From assembly GCF_023544445.1 (NCBI RefSeq), contig NZ_JALPVJ010000039.1, forward strand, positions 1 through 46,373: a stretch of 46,373 nt of DNA. Reading direction: 5' to 3'. The notes under the pieces were generated by a model. It did not search any database, was not told where the DNA came from, and saw nothing but the letters and a program-made list of their open reading frames with translations. The position numbers and the translations under genes were made by a program. Of this stretch, positions 40,080 through 46,373 are shown one piece after another. Position 1 is the stretch's first letter. Each line of letters starts with the position of its first letter. The DNA comes from Actinoplanes sp. M2I2 (lineage in GTDB: Bacteria > Actinomycetota > Actinomycetes > Mycobacteriales > Micromonosporaceae).

Positions 40080-40949
40080 TCACGCCTCCGGCCGCGGCTC
40101 GGTCGGGGTCACCGGGGGCAGCTCGGTGGCGGCGGCCGCGTCCCGGACGCCCGCGGTCGGCGACTCGGCGGTGCCCGCGGGTGCGCCCGGCGTGGCCTTC
40201 TTGGCCGCTTTCTTCGCCGCCTTCTTGGCCGGCGGCTCAGCGTTCTTGGCCGGGGCCGCCTTGGCCACCGCCTTCTTGGCCACGGTCCGCTTGGCCGCCG
40301 CCTTCTGCGCCGGCGTGCCCTGCTGCTCGGCCTCCACGGTGGCCGGAGCGACCTTCGCGGTGGCCCGCTTCCCGGCCGGGATCACCTCGTCGGGCGGCGG
40401 GACGGCCTTGGCCGGCGCCTTCTTGCCGACCGCCTTCTTGGCCACCGCCTTCTTGGCCGGGGTGTCGGTGCGCGGTGCGGTGTTGGCCGGTGGCTGCGCC
40501 GGGGTGGTGCCGGCCGACGGCATCGCGTTGGGCACCGCCTTGGCCACCGCCTTCTTGGCCGGGCGCGGGATCGGCGCCGGCTCGTCGATCCGGGTGCCGC
40601 CCACTCCCGCGCTGGGAGCGTCGGCCGACACGCCGCCCTGGGCGCGCGACTCCGCGTCCCGCAGCTGCCGTTCCAGATCCCGTACGCGGTCGGTCAGCTC
40701 GGTGACCTCCTCGGCGGTGGCCAGGCCGACCACGCCGAGCGCCTTGTCCACCTCGTAGCGGACGATGTTCGTCAACGCCTCACGGTTCGCCATACCGGCC
40801 GACAGCAGATCGTCGACCAGGCCCTGCAACTGCGCGGCCGTGGCGCCGCCACGGTTCACCAGCTCGCCCGCAACCTTCTGGGCGCGCTTACGCGGTGTCT
40901 CGGTCAGTCCGAGCGCCATCTCCAGATACGCCCGCCATGCGTCCGGCAT
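40080..40949 (-). CDS. Phasin-like coiled-coil protein with a Lys/Ala-rich histone-like tail
   Basis: 289 residues. Residues 1-100 are helical and phasin-like (YLEMALGLTETPRKRAQKVA ... TELTDRVRDLERQL), ending in a coiled coil. Residues 125-265 are rich in PAKKA/VAKKA repeats, like the tails of histone H1, HupS and PhaF. This suggests a protein that can bind DNA or RNA through its tail and something else through its helical head. The ATG at 40949 is preceded by AGAGGAG. It opens the operon running to tlyA and nadK. Confidence 0.78.
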   Translation of the reverse strand: MPDAWRAYLEMALGLTETPRKRAQKVAGELVNRGGATAAQLQGLVDDLLSAGMANREALTNIVRYEVDKALGVVGLATAEEVTELTDRVRDLERQLRDAESRAQGGVSADAPSAGVGGTRIDEPAPIPRPAKKAVAKAVPNAMPSAGTTPAQPPANTAPRTDTPAKKAVAKKAVGKKAPAKAVPPPDEVIPAGKRATAKVAPATVEAEQQGTPAQKAAAKRTVAKKAVAKAAPAKNAEPPAKKAAKKAAKKATPGAPAGTAESPTAGVRDAAAATELPPVTPTEPRPEA

Positions 40950-41020
40950 GTTCCGCTCCTCTCACGGCTCGTCGGGTGCCACGCTACCGGGCGGTTCGCA
41001 GGACTTCGTGAGGTACGGTG

Positions 41021-41034
41021 CGGTACGCGTACCG
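41021..41034. promoter_or_regulatory. 14-base perfect palindrome in a divergent promoter region
   Basis: CGGTACGCGTACCG lies 23 bases upstream of the SCP2-like start and 71 bases upstream of the phasin-like start. It could be an operator serving one or both genes. Confidence 0.4.
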
Positions 41035-41057
41035 GGTGTCGTGAGGAAAGGGAACCG

Positions 41058-41393
41058 ATGGCCACCGTGGACGAGTGCCGGCAGGCATTGCACGACCTGG
41101 CGGCGAGGCTGGAGCGCAACGCGGAAACGCGCGGCCGGCTCGACTTCGACCGCACGCTGGCATGCCGCGTCACCGACCTCGGGACGGCCTTCCACGGCCG
41201 GCTCACGGGCGGGACGCTCACCGACATCGCCGACGGCGACGACCCCAAAGCCAAGATCGCGCTGATCGCGGCCGGCGACGACCTGCTGGCCTTGATCGCC
41301 GGCAAGCTCGACGTCACCCGGGCCATCGCCAGCCGGCAGATCCAGATCAAGGCCAACCCCTTCGACCTGCTGAAATTGCGCAAACTCCTCTGA
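41058..41393 (+). CDS. SCP2-like sterol/lipid-carrier domain protein
   Basis: 111 residues, a single domain. The pattern (ALHDLAARL ... CRVTDLGTAFHGRL ... DDLLALIAGKLDVTRAIASRQIQIKANPFDLLKLRKLL) matches the SCP2 fold, with its G(x)L.....G.(I/V).GDP-like end strand. It may bind a lipid or sterol-like molecule. ATG 41058 is preceded by GAGGAAAGGG. It diverges from the phasin-like gene across a palindrome, hinting at a shared lipid-related control. Confidence 0.85.
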   Translation: MATVDECRQALHDLAARLERNAETRGRLDFDRTLACRVTDLGTAFHGRLTGGTLTDIADGDDPKAKIALIAAGDDLLALIAGKLDVTRAIASRQIQIKANPFDLLKLRKLL

Positions 41394-41414
41394 CGCCGCG
41401 AAGTCGTCTGCTGC

Positions 41415-42047
41415 TCAGCGTCCGATGTGCCCCAGCGCGGGCATCCGCCAGCCCGCGGCCAGCCGGGACGGGTGCAGGTTGACGCCGCCGCCGAAGAACT
41501 CGGTGAACTTCATGATGAGCGGGTCCCAGCGCAGCGGGTCGACGTGGGCCGTGCCGGGGATCAGCAGGCGGTCGTCGACGTGGGTGCGAAGGACCTCGAT
41601 CTCGTACGCCGTGGCGTGCAGATCCCCGGTGAGGCCGTGCGCGCGGACGACCCGGCCCTCCAGCTGGATCGGGCACTCGGCCACCCGCGGCGGCGCGACC
41701 AGGACCGACGCCTGTGCGCTCAGGCCGCCGAGCGTGAACTTGTCGGCCACGTACCGGTAGCCCTGCTCGGCCTTGGCCGCCGGCACGTCCGGCCGTCCCG
41801 TGGTCATCGCGATCCGGTCGACCGCCGCCACCAGCGCCGACGAGGGCAGATTGAGCACGCACTCCCGCTCGCGCCGCAGATTCTCGGCCGTGCGGCTGCG
41901 GTCACCCATCCCGAGCATCGCCGTCTGACCCAGCCACCAGGCCGACGACATGGGTGCCAAGTTGGCCGTGCCGTCCACGTTGAGCGTGCTGATCAGCACG
42001 ACAGGAGTGCCGAAATAAAGAACCTTGAGACCCGGTACGACATGCAT
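41415..42047 (-). CDS. Flavin reductase-like FMN-binding protein
   Basis: 210 residues, a split-barrel fold. TPVVLISTLNVDGTANLAPMSSAWWLG is the FMN-binding start of the flavin reductase/DIM6 family; ENLRRERECVLNLPS continues it. A His/Asp-rich later region (RTHVDD, GTAHVDPLRWDPLI) resembles family members of unknown substrate. No ribosome site is clear before the ATG at 42047. It is separated from the HAD gene by a terminator. Confidence 0.85.
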   Translation of the reverse strand: MHVVPGLKVLYFGTPVVLISTLNVDGTANLAPMSSAWWLGQTAMLGMGDRSRTAENLRRERECVLNLPSSALVAAVDRIAMTTGRPDVPAAKAEQGYRYVADKFTLGGLSAQASVLVAPPRVAECPIQLEGRVVRAHGLTGDLHATAYEIEVLRTHVDDRLLIPGTAHVDPLRWDPLIMKFTEFFGGGVNLHPSRLAAGWRMPALGHIGR

Positions 42048-42171
42048 GCCCCATGCTGACCCGCCGGCCGGTCCCGGGGCTGGCGGCTTTCAGACGTCGC
42101 GTCCCCGCGGAGGACGCCGTGCCCACGGGTGTCGGGTCCGTTCCGACCGGATCCCGGACGTCGCATCGGAG

Positions 42172-42210
42172 CCGGCCGGTGTCCGGGTTTTGCATCCGGG
42201 CACCGGCCGG
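42172..42210. terminator. Strong terminator after the HAD gene
   Basis: A 15-bp stem with one G-T pair (42172-42186 with 42196-42210) and a 9-base loop, 17 bases past the HAD stop codon on the minus strand. Confidence 0.8.
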
Positions 42211-42226
42211 GCCGGGCGAGCAGCGT

Positions 42227-43231
42227 TCAGAGGCCCCAGGACTTGAGCAGCCCCCGGGCGGCTTCCGAAGCCGGCTCGATGCCGGTCGACGGCACGCCGT
42301 TCCAGGTGGCCGCGCACAGCAGACGCAAGGCGACGACCGGATCGCCGGCGCCGTCGAGGGTGACCGTTTCACCCTCGCGGGCGACCCGCCAGCCGCCCGC
42401 CTCGTCCGCGGTCAGCGGCACGGCGGCCTCCTCGGCCGGGCGGAACAGGCCGGACAGGTCCGCCGCGACGAACGTGGGACGGCGGGACTCGTCGGCGGCC
42501 AGCAGGTCGGCCGGGCCGCTCACCCCGGTCAGTACGAGCAGGCTGTCCATGCCCGCCCCGACCGCGCCCTGGATGTCGGTGTCCAGCCGGTCGCCCACGG
42601 CCAGCGGACGCTTGGCCTGCGACTGCGAAGCGGCCGTGGTGAACAGGGCCGGCTCGGGCTTGCCGACCACCAGGTCGGGCTCCCGGTCGAGCGCGGTGCG
42701 CAGCACGGCGACCAGCGAGCCGTTGCCGGGCAGCGGACCGCGCGGGCTGGGCAGGGTGCGGTCGGTGTTGGTGGCGACCCACATCGCACCGGCGCGCACC
42801 GCTAGGGAGGCCTCGGCCAGGATCTGCCAGCCCACCTCGGGGCCGTAGCCCTGCACGACCGCGACCGGCTTGTCGCCCAGGCTGTCGACCGGGGTCAGCC
42901 CGGCGTCGGTGACCTCGTCCCGCAGCGCGTCCGCGCCGACCACCAGCACCGGCGAGCCGGCGGGCAGCTTCTCGGCCAGCACGGCGGCCGACGCGCCGGC
43001 CGAGGTGAGCACCTCGGCCGGCTGCGCCGGCACACCCATGCCGGTGAGCAGGGTGGCGACGTCGGCGGCGCGACGCGACGCGTTGTTCGTCGCGTACGCC
43101 ACCGGCGTCTTGCGCTCCCGCAGCCGTTCGACCGCCTCGGCGGCCCCCGGGATCGGCTTGTCGATCAGGAAGACGACGCCGTCCAGGTCGAAGATGACCA
43201 GGTCGTAGCCGGCCGCGAGATCGCCGCTCAC
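42227..43231 (-). CDS. HAD-IIA family sugar/nucleotide phosphatase
   Basis: 334 residues. Motif I is FDLDGVVFL (nucleophile and acid Asp), motif II ATNNAS, motif III VGKPEPALF (Lys), and motif IV VGDRLDTDIQGA (Asp pair). The cap between motifs II and III marks subfamily IIA (NagD-like, p-nitrophenylphosphatase type). About 70 extra residues at the C-terminus resemble the tail of actinobacterial homologues such as Rv1692. GTG 43231 overlaps the stop of the TPR gene as GTGA. Confidence 0.93.
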   Translation of the reverse strand: MSGDLAAGYDLVIFDLDGVVFLIDKPIPGAAEAVERLRERKTPVAYATNNASRRAADVATLLTGMGVPAQPAEVLTSAGASAAVLAEKLPAGSPVLVVGADALRDEVTDAGLTPVDSLGDKPVAVVQGYGPEVGWQILAEASLAVRAGAMWVATNTDRTLPSPRGPLPGNGSLVAVLRTALDREPDLVVGKPEPALFTTAASQSQAKRPLAVGDRLDTDIQGAVGAGMDSLLVLTGVSGPADLLAADESRRPTFVAADLSGLFRPAEEAAVPLTADEAGGWRVAREGETVTLDGAGDPVVALRLLCAATWNGVPSTGIEPASEAARGLLKSWGL

Positions 43232-46122
43232 TCCTTGGGCTGCTTCGGCTCGCTGACGAACTCGTCGCCCTCGTCGTCCTTGCCGGCCGCCTTCACGTCG
43301 CCGCCGGCCGCCCGCTCGCGCTGCTCGTCGGCCAGGTCCTCCGCGTCGGCCTCGAGCTCCTCGGCCACGTCCTCGACGGCGACCGGGTCGGTGTTGACGT
43401 CGGTGTCCGCCGCGGCGACCGGCTCGTCGTCGTCGAGCTCGCCGTCGCGGGCGGCAGGCTCGTCGTCCGTTCCGGCGGCTAGGTCGTCGTCGAGCTCGCT
43501 GCTACGGGCGGCAGCCTCGTCGTCGTCCTCGTCGTCCTCGTCGTCGAGGTCGTCGTTGCGGGCGGCGGGCTCGTCGTCCTCGTCCTCGTCGTCGAGGTCG
43601 TCGTTGCGGGCGGCGAGGTCGTCGCTGTCCTCGTCCTCGTCCTCGTCCTCGTCGTAGTCGTCGTCTTCGTCGAGGGCCGCCCGCTCGTCCTCGTTCTCGC
43701 CGGCGGTCGTGCCGCTGCGCTGGTCACCCTGGGCGGAGTCGACGTCCTCGTCCTCGAGCGTCACACCGTCGAGCTCGAGCAGGCGCTCGGCCGCGTCGGT
43801 GAGACCCTCGTCGTCGGCCGCGGCGGCCCGGGTGAACCACTGCCGGGCCTCCTCGCGCTTGCCGGCGGCGAGCAGGGCATCGGCGTACGCATACCGCAGG
43901 CGCGCGGCCCACTCGGCGTCCTCATCGGTGTTGAGCTCGCGCACCTGCAGCATCGACACGGCCGCGTCGTGCTGGCCGAGGTCACCGCGGGCGCCGGCCG
44001 CCACGATCAGCAGCTCGATCGCCCCGGACTTGTCCATCTTCTCGACGTCGGCGCCACGGTAGAGGTCGATCGCCCGCTCCGGACGGCCCAGCGCGCGCTC
44101 GCAGTCGGCCAGCTCGGCCAGGTGCGTCTGCAGCCCGGTCATCCGGTGATAGGTGCGCAGCTCGGCGATCGCGGTCGTCCAGTCCCCGGCCGCGTACGCC
44201 GCCAGGCCCACGGCCTCGCGCACCACGGCGATGCGGGACGCCAGCCGCCGTGCGGCGATCGCGTGCTGGAGCGCCAGCTCGGCGTCCTCGTCGATGATCT
44301 GGCCGGCCGCCACGAGGTGCCGCGCGACCTTGTCGGCGATCTCCCGGGCCAGCGACAGCAGCTCGGTGCGCACCTCCTTGTCGAGGTCGGCGGCCTCGAT
44401 GTCCTCGGGGATCTCGGGCGCCACGAAGGCCTGGTGGTCGTCGCGGTCCCGCTCCTCGTTGGCGGGGTGCCGGCTCTCCCGGTCGTCCCGGACACCCGGC
44501 GCCCGGTCCTCGCGACCGCGGAAGCCACCGTCACGGGGCCCACGGTCGTCGCGGTCGCGGAAGCCACCCTCACGCGGGCCGCGGTCGCCGCGGTAGCCAC
44601 CACGGTCGTCACGGTCGCGGAAGCCGCCGCCCTGCGGACGGTCACCGCTGGGCCGGTCCCCCTGCGGGCGGTCGCCCTGGGGACGGTCCCGGAAGCCACT
44701 GCCGCCGCGGTTGCCCGGCCGGTCGCTCTGCGGCCGGTCCCGGAAGCCGCCACGGTCCTGGAAACCACCACGGTCGCCACGGTCCTGGAAGCCGCCACGG
44801 TCACGGTCGCCGCGATAGCCGCCCGAGCCACCGGAGCCGCCCTGGAAGCTGCCGCGCGGGCCACCGGTCTCGCGGTCGCCGCGGTAGCCACCCTGCGGAC
44901 GGTCACCGCCGCGGAAACCGCCACGGTCGTCCCGGCTCGGTCCGCGGTCCTGGTAGCCGCCACGGTCACGGAAGCCACCGCCCTGGGGACGGTCACCACG
45001 GTCCTGGAAGCCGCCACCCTGGGGACGGTCACCACGGTCCTGGAAGCCGCCACCCTGGGGACGGTCACCACGGTCCTGGAAGCCGCCACGATCGCGGTCC
45101 CGGAACCCACCGCCCTGCGGGCGGTCGCCGCCGCGGAAGCCGCCACGGTCGTCCCGGCTCTGACCACGATCGGACGAGCCGCCGCGGTAACCCCCCTGGG
45201 GACGGTCACCCCGGTCCTGGAAACCGCCACGCTCGCGGTCGCGGAAGCCACCACTCTGCGGACGGTCACCGCGGTAGCCGCCACCGGTGGGACGGTCGCC
45301 GCTCTGCGGGCGGTCGCCACGGTAGCCACCGCTCTGGGGGCGGTCACCGCGATAGCCACCGCTCTGGGGGCGGTCGCTGCGGAAGGCACCACTCTGCGGG
45401 CGGTCGCCGCGGTAGCCGCCGCCCTGCGGACGGTCACCGCTCTGCGGACGGTCGCCACCGCGGTAGCCACCGCTGGTGGGACGGTCGCCGCTCTGCGGGC
45501 GGTCACCGCGATAGCCACCACCCTGCGGGCGGTCGCCACGGTAGCCACCACTCTGAGGACGGTCGCCGCGGTAGCCGCCGCCACCCTGCGGACGGTCACT
45601 GCGATAGCCGCCACCCTGCGGACGGTCACCACTCTGGGGACGGTCGCCGCGGTAGCCACCACCGGTCGGACGATCACCGCTCTGGGGACGGTCGCCGCGG
45701 TAGCCACCACGGTCGCGGTCGCCGCCGGTCACGCCACGCCGGTCGCCGCCCTGGTAGCCGCCACCACCGGAGTAACCGCCACGGTCACGGTCACGGTCAC
45801 CACCCCGGTAGCCGCCCCGGTCGCCACCACCGGAGTAGCCACCCCGGTCGCCGCCGGCGGAGCTGCCGCGGTCACGGTCACCACCGCGGAAGCCGCCACG
45901 GTCGCCGCCGCGGAAGCCACCGGCGGAACCGCCGGACGAGCCACCACGGTCACGGTCGCCGCCTCGGAAGCCGCCGCGGTCACCACCGGAGGAGGCGCCG
46001 CGGTCACGGTCACCGCCCCGGTCACCCCGGAAGCCGCCGCGGTCGCCCTCGCGACCGCGTCCGCCTCGGCGCTCGTCGTCGCGAGGGGCGGAGCCGCCCT
46101 CGTCCTGGGGTCCAGTAGTCAC
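43228..46122 (-). CDS. TPR protein with a giant Gly/Arg-rich N-terminal domain and acidic C-terminal tail
   Basis: 964 residues in three parts. Residues 1-565 are built from G, R, D, Q, P, S, Y and F, with motifs such as GGYRGDRPQSGDRP, GGFRGGDRD and GGGFQDRGDRPQ, resembling RGG domains. Residues 570-790 are the conserved TPR-like core (EVRTELLSLAREIADKVARHL, AIAARRLASRIAVVREA, AAYAAGDWTTAIAELR, ALGRPERAIDLYR, AYADALLAAGKREEARQWF), which corresponds by position to M. tuberculosis Rv1691. Residues 790-964 are very acidic, with repeated ARNDDLDDED. The core length is normal; both flanks are additions. GTG 46122 follows GGAAGGAT. It is translationally coupled to the HAD gene. Function unknown; RNA or ribosome-linked roles are inferred from the RGG-like domain and rRNA neighbourhood only. 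Confidence 0.88.
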   Translation of the reverse strand: MTTGPQDEGGSAPRDDERRGGRGREGDRGGFRGDRGGDRDRGASSGGDRGGFRGGDRDRGGSSGGSAGGFRGGDRGGFRGGDRDRGSSAGGDRGGYSGGGDRGGYRGGDRDRDRGGYSGGGGYQGGDRRGVTGGDRDRGGYRGDRPQSGDRPTGGGYRGDRPQSGDRPQGGGYRSDRPQGGGGYRGDRPQSGGYRGDRPQGGGYRGDRPQSGDRPTSGGYRGGDRPQSGDRPQGGGYRGDRPQSGAFRSDRPQSGGYRGDRPQSGGYRGDRPQSGDRPTGGGYRGDRPQSGGFRDRERGGFQDRGDRPQGGYRGGSSDRGQSRDDRGGFRGGDRPQGGGFRDRDRGGFQDRGDRPQGGGFQDRGDRPQGGGFQDRGDRPQGGGFRDRGGYQDRGPSRDDRGGFRGGDRPQGGYRGDRETGGPRGSFQGGSGGSGGYRGDRDRGGFQDRGDRGGFQDRGGFRDRPQSDRPGNRGGSGFRDRPQGDRPQGDRPSGDRPQGGGFRDRDDRGGYRGDRGPREGGFRDRDDRGPRDGGFRGREDRAPGVRDDRESRHPANEERDRDDHQAFVAPEIPEDIEAADLDKEVRTELLSLAREIADKVARHLVAAGQIIDEDAELALQHAIAARRLASRIAVVREAVGLAAYAAGDWTTAIAELRTYHRMTGLQTHLAELADCERALGRPERAIDLYRGADVEKMDKSGAIELLIVAAGARGDLGQHDAAVSMLQVRELNTDEDAEWAARLRYAYADALLAAGKREEARQWFTRAAAADDEGLTDAAERLLELDGVTLEDEDVDSAQGDQRSGTTAGENEDERAALDEDDDYDEDEDEDEDSDDLAARNDDLDDEDEDDEPAARNDDLDDEDDEDDDEAAARSSELDDDLAAGTDDEPAARDGELDDDEPVAAADTDVNTDPVAVEDVAEELEADAEDLADEQRERAAGGDVKAAGKDDEGDEFVSEPKQPKE
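44981..45088. repeat. 36-bp perfect tandem triplication in the Gly/Arg-rich domain
   Basis: Three identical 36-base copies (44981-45016, 45017-45052, 45053-45088), each encoding GGGFQDRGDRPQ. The surrounding 1.6 kb holds many imperfect repeats of related 24-45 base units. Confidence 0.93.
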
Positions 46123-46209
46123 GGATCAATCCTTCCGATACGGCCGGCCCTCCTGGCGTGGCGGGCTTGCCTCGACGTTCAAACTACTCGGGTACGAACA
46201 AACAAAAGC

Positions 46210-46248
46210 AGCCGAGGGCCGACCCCGATTTCGGGGCGGCCCTCGGCT
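46210..46248 (-). terminator. Rho-independent terminator of the rRNA operon
   Basis: On the minus strand a 12-bp stem (46237-46248 with 46210-46221) stacks, with one bulged A, on a 5-bp inner stem closed by a 4-base loop. It is followed by TGCTTTTGTTTGTT. It starts about ten bases past the end of the 5S rRNA gene. Confidence 0.92.
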
Positions 46249-46257
46249 GTCACGTTG

Positions 46258-46373
46258 AGTCCGGCGGCGTCCTACTCTCCCACACCCTCCCGAGTGCAGT
46301 ACCATCGGCGCTGGAGGGCTTAGCTTCCGGGTTCGGAATGAGACCGGGCGTTTCCCCTCCGCTATGACCACCG
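46258..46373 (-). rRNA. rrf: 5S rRNA (partial, 5' end beyond right edge)
   Basis: The reverse complement reads CGGTGGTCATAGCGGAGGGG, then AACGCCCGGTCTCATTCCG, AACCCGGAAGCTAAG, GCGCCGATGGTACTGC and GGGAGAGTAGGACGCCGCC, all standard actinobacterial 5S segments. Only the first few bases are missing. The exact 3' end is uncertain by one or two bases. The rest of the rRNA operon should lie to the right. Confidence 0.95.

Noticed and set aside
44480..46080. Repeat array resembling a CRISPR at first sight
   Set aside because: The repeats are in frame, vary in length by multiples of three and encode a continuous protein; there are no unique spacers and no cas genes.
43969..46323. A 784-residue plus-strand open frame opposite the Gly/Arg-rich gene
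   Set aside because: It is the antisense of a repetitive GC-rich coding region, which lacks stops by composition. Its Ala/Thr/Val repeats mirror the real gene, and the TPR core is clearly coded on the minus strand.

Overview
The window is very GC-rich and carries actinobacterial core genes in an order I recall for actinomycetes. The gene set, the 5S rRNA at the right edge, the GTG starts, the 4-base GTGA junctions and the acidic or low-complexity protein tails suggest an actinomycete of the Micromonosporaceae, probably close to Actinoplanes. The genus is inference; no 16S is visible. Most genes read on the minus strand, so the biological order runs from right to left.

Right to left: the end of an rRNA operon (partial 5S plus a strong terminator) is followed by a 964-residue Gly/Arg-rich TPR protein and a HAD phosphatase, then a flavin reductase-like protein, an SCP2-like protein (opposite strand) and a Lys/Ala-tailed coiled-coil protein. 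Next comes the block tlyA, nadK, recN, steA, steB. Four envelope-type genes follow (MraY-like, MurJ-like, GT4 glycosyltransferase, alkaline-phosphatase-fold membrane protein), then pyrG and an ADP-ribose-type NUDIX gene. In Mycobacterium tuberculosis the equivalents run Rv1691-Rv1701 with steB next to pyrG, so the four-gene block is extra here.

From about 14.4 to 25.6 kb lies an accessory stretch of short genes on alternating strands: secreted proteins (a repeat protein, a cutinase, an M28 aminopeptidase), a methyltransferase, a GIDE-like membrane protein, NudK, DeoR and WYL regulators, an Imm63-like protein and an alpha/beta hydrolase. It separates the pyrG-nudix end from ald-xerD, which are neighbours of it in many actinobacteria.

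From 14.3 kb leftwards comes the chromosome-maintenance block: ald, xerD, parA-like, a degenerate M50-like membrane protein, scpA, scpB, rluB, then cmk and der. XerD, ParA-like and ScpAB serve chromosome resolution, segregation and condensation; RluB, Der and TlyA serve the ribosome; Cmk, PyrG and NadK serve nucleotide supply. At the left edge a tRNA-Pro(GGG) gene has the 3' end of a tyrosine integrase gene beside its 3' end, the signature of an integrated element extending out of the window.

The most unusual signals are the giant Gly/Arg-rich domain on the TPR protein, the long acidic tails that meet at the scpA/scpB junction, the extra lipid-linked-glycan-type module after steB, a probable CTG start for xerD, and a secreted protein with duplicated Cys-helix plus acidic-hexad modules.
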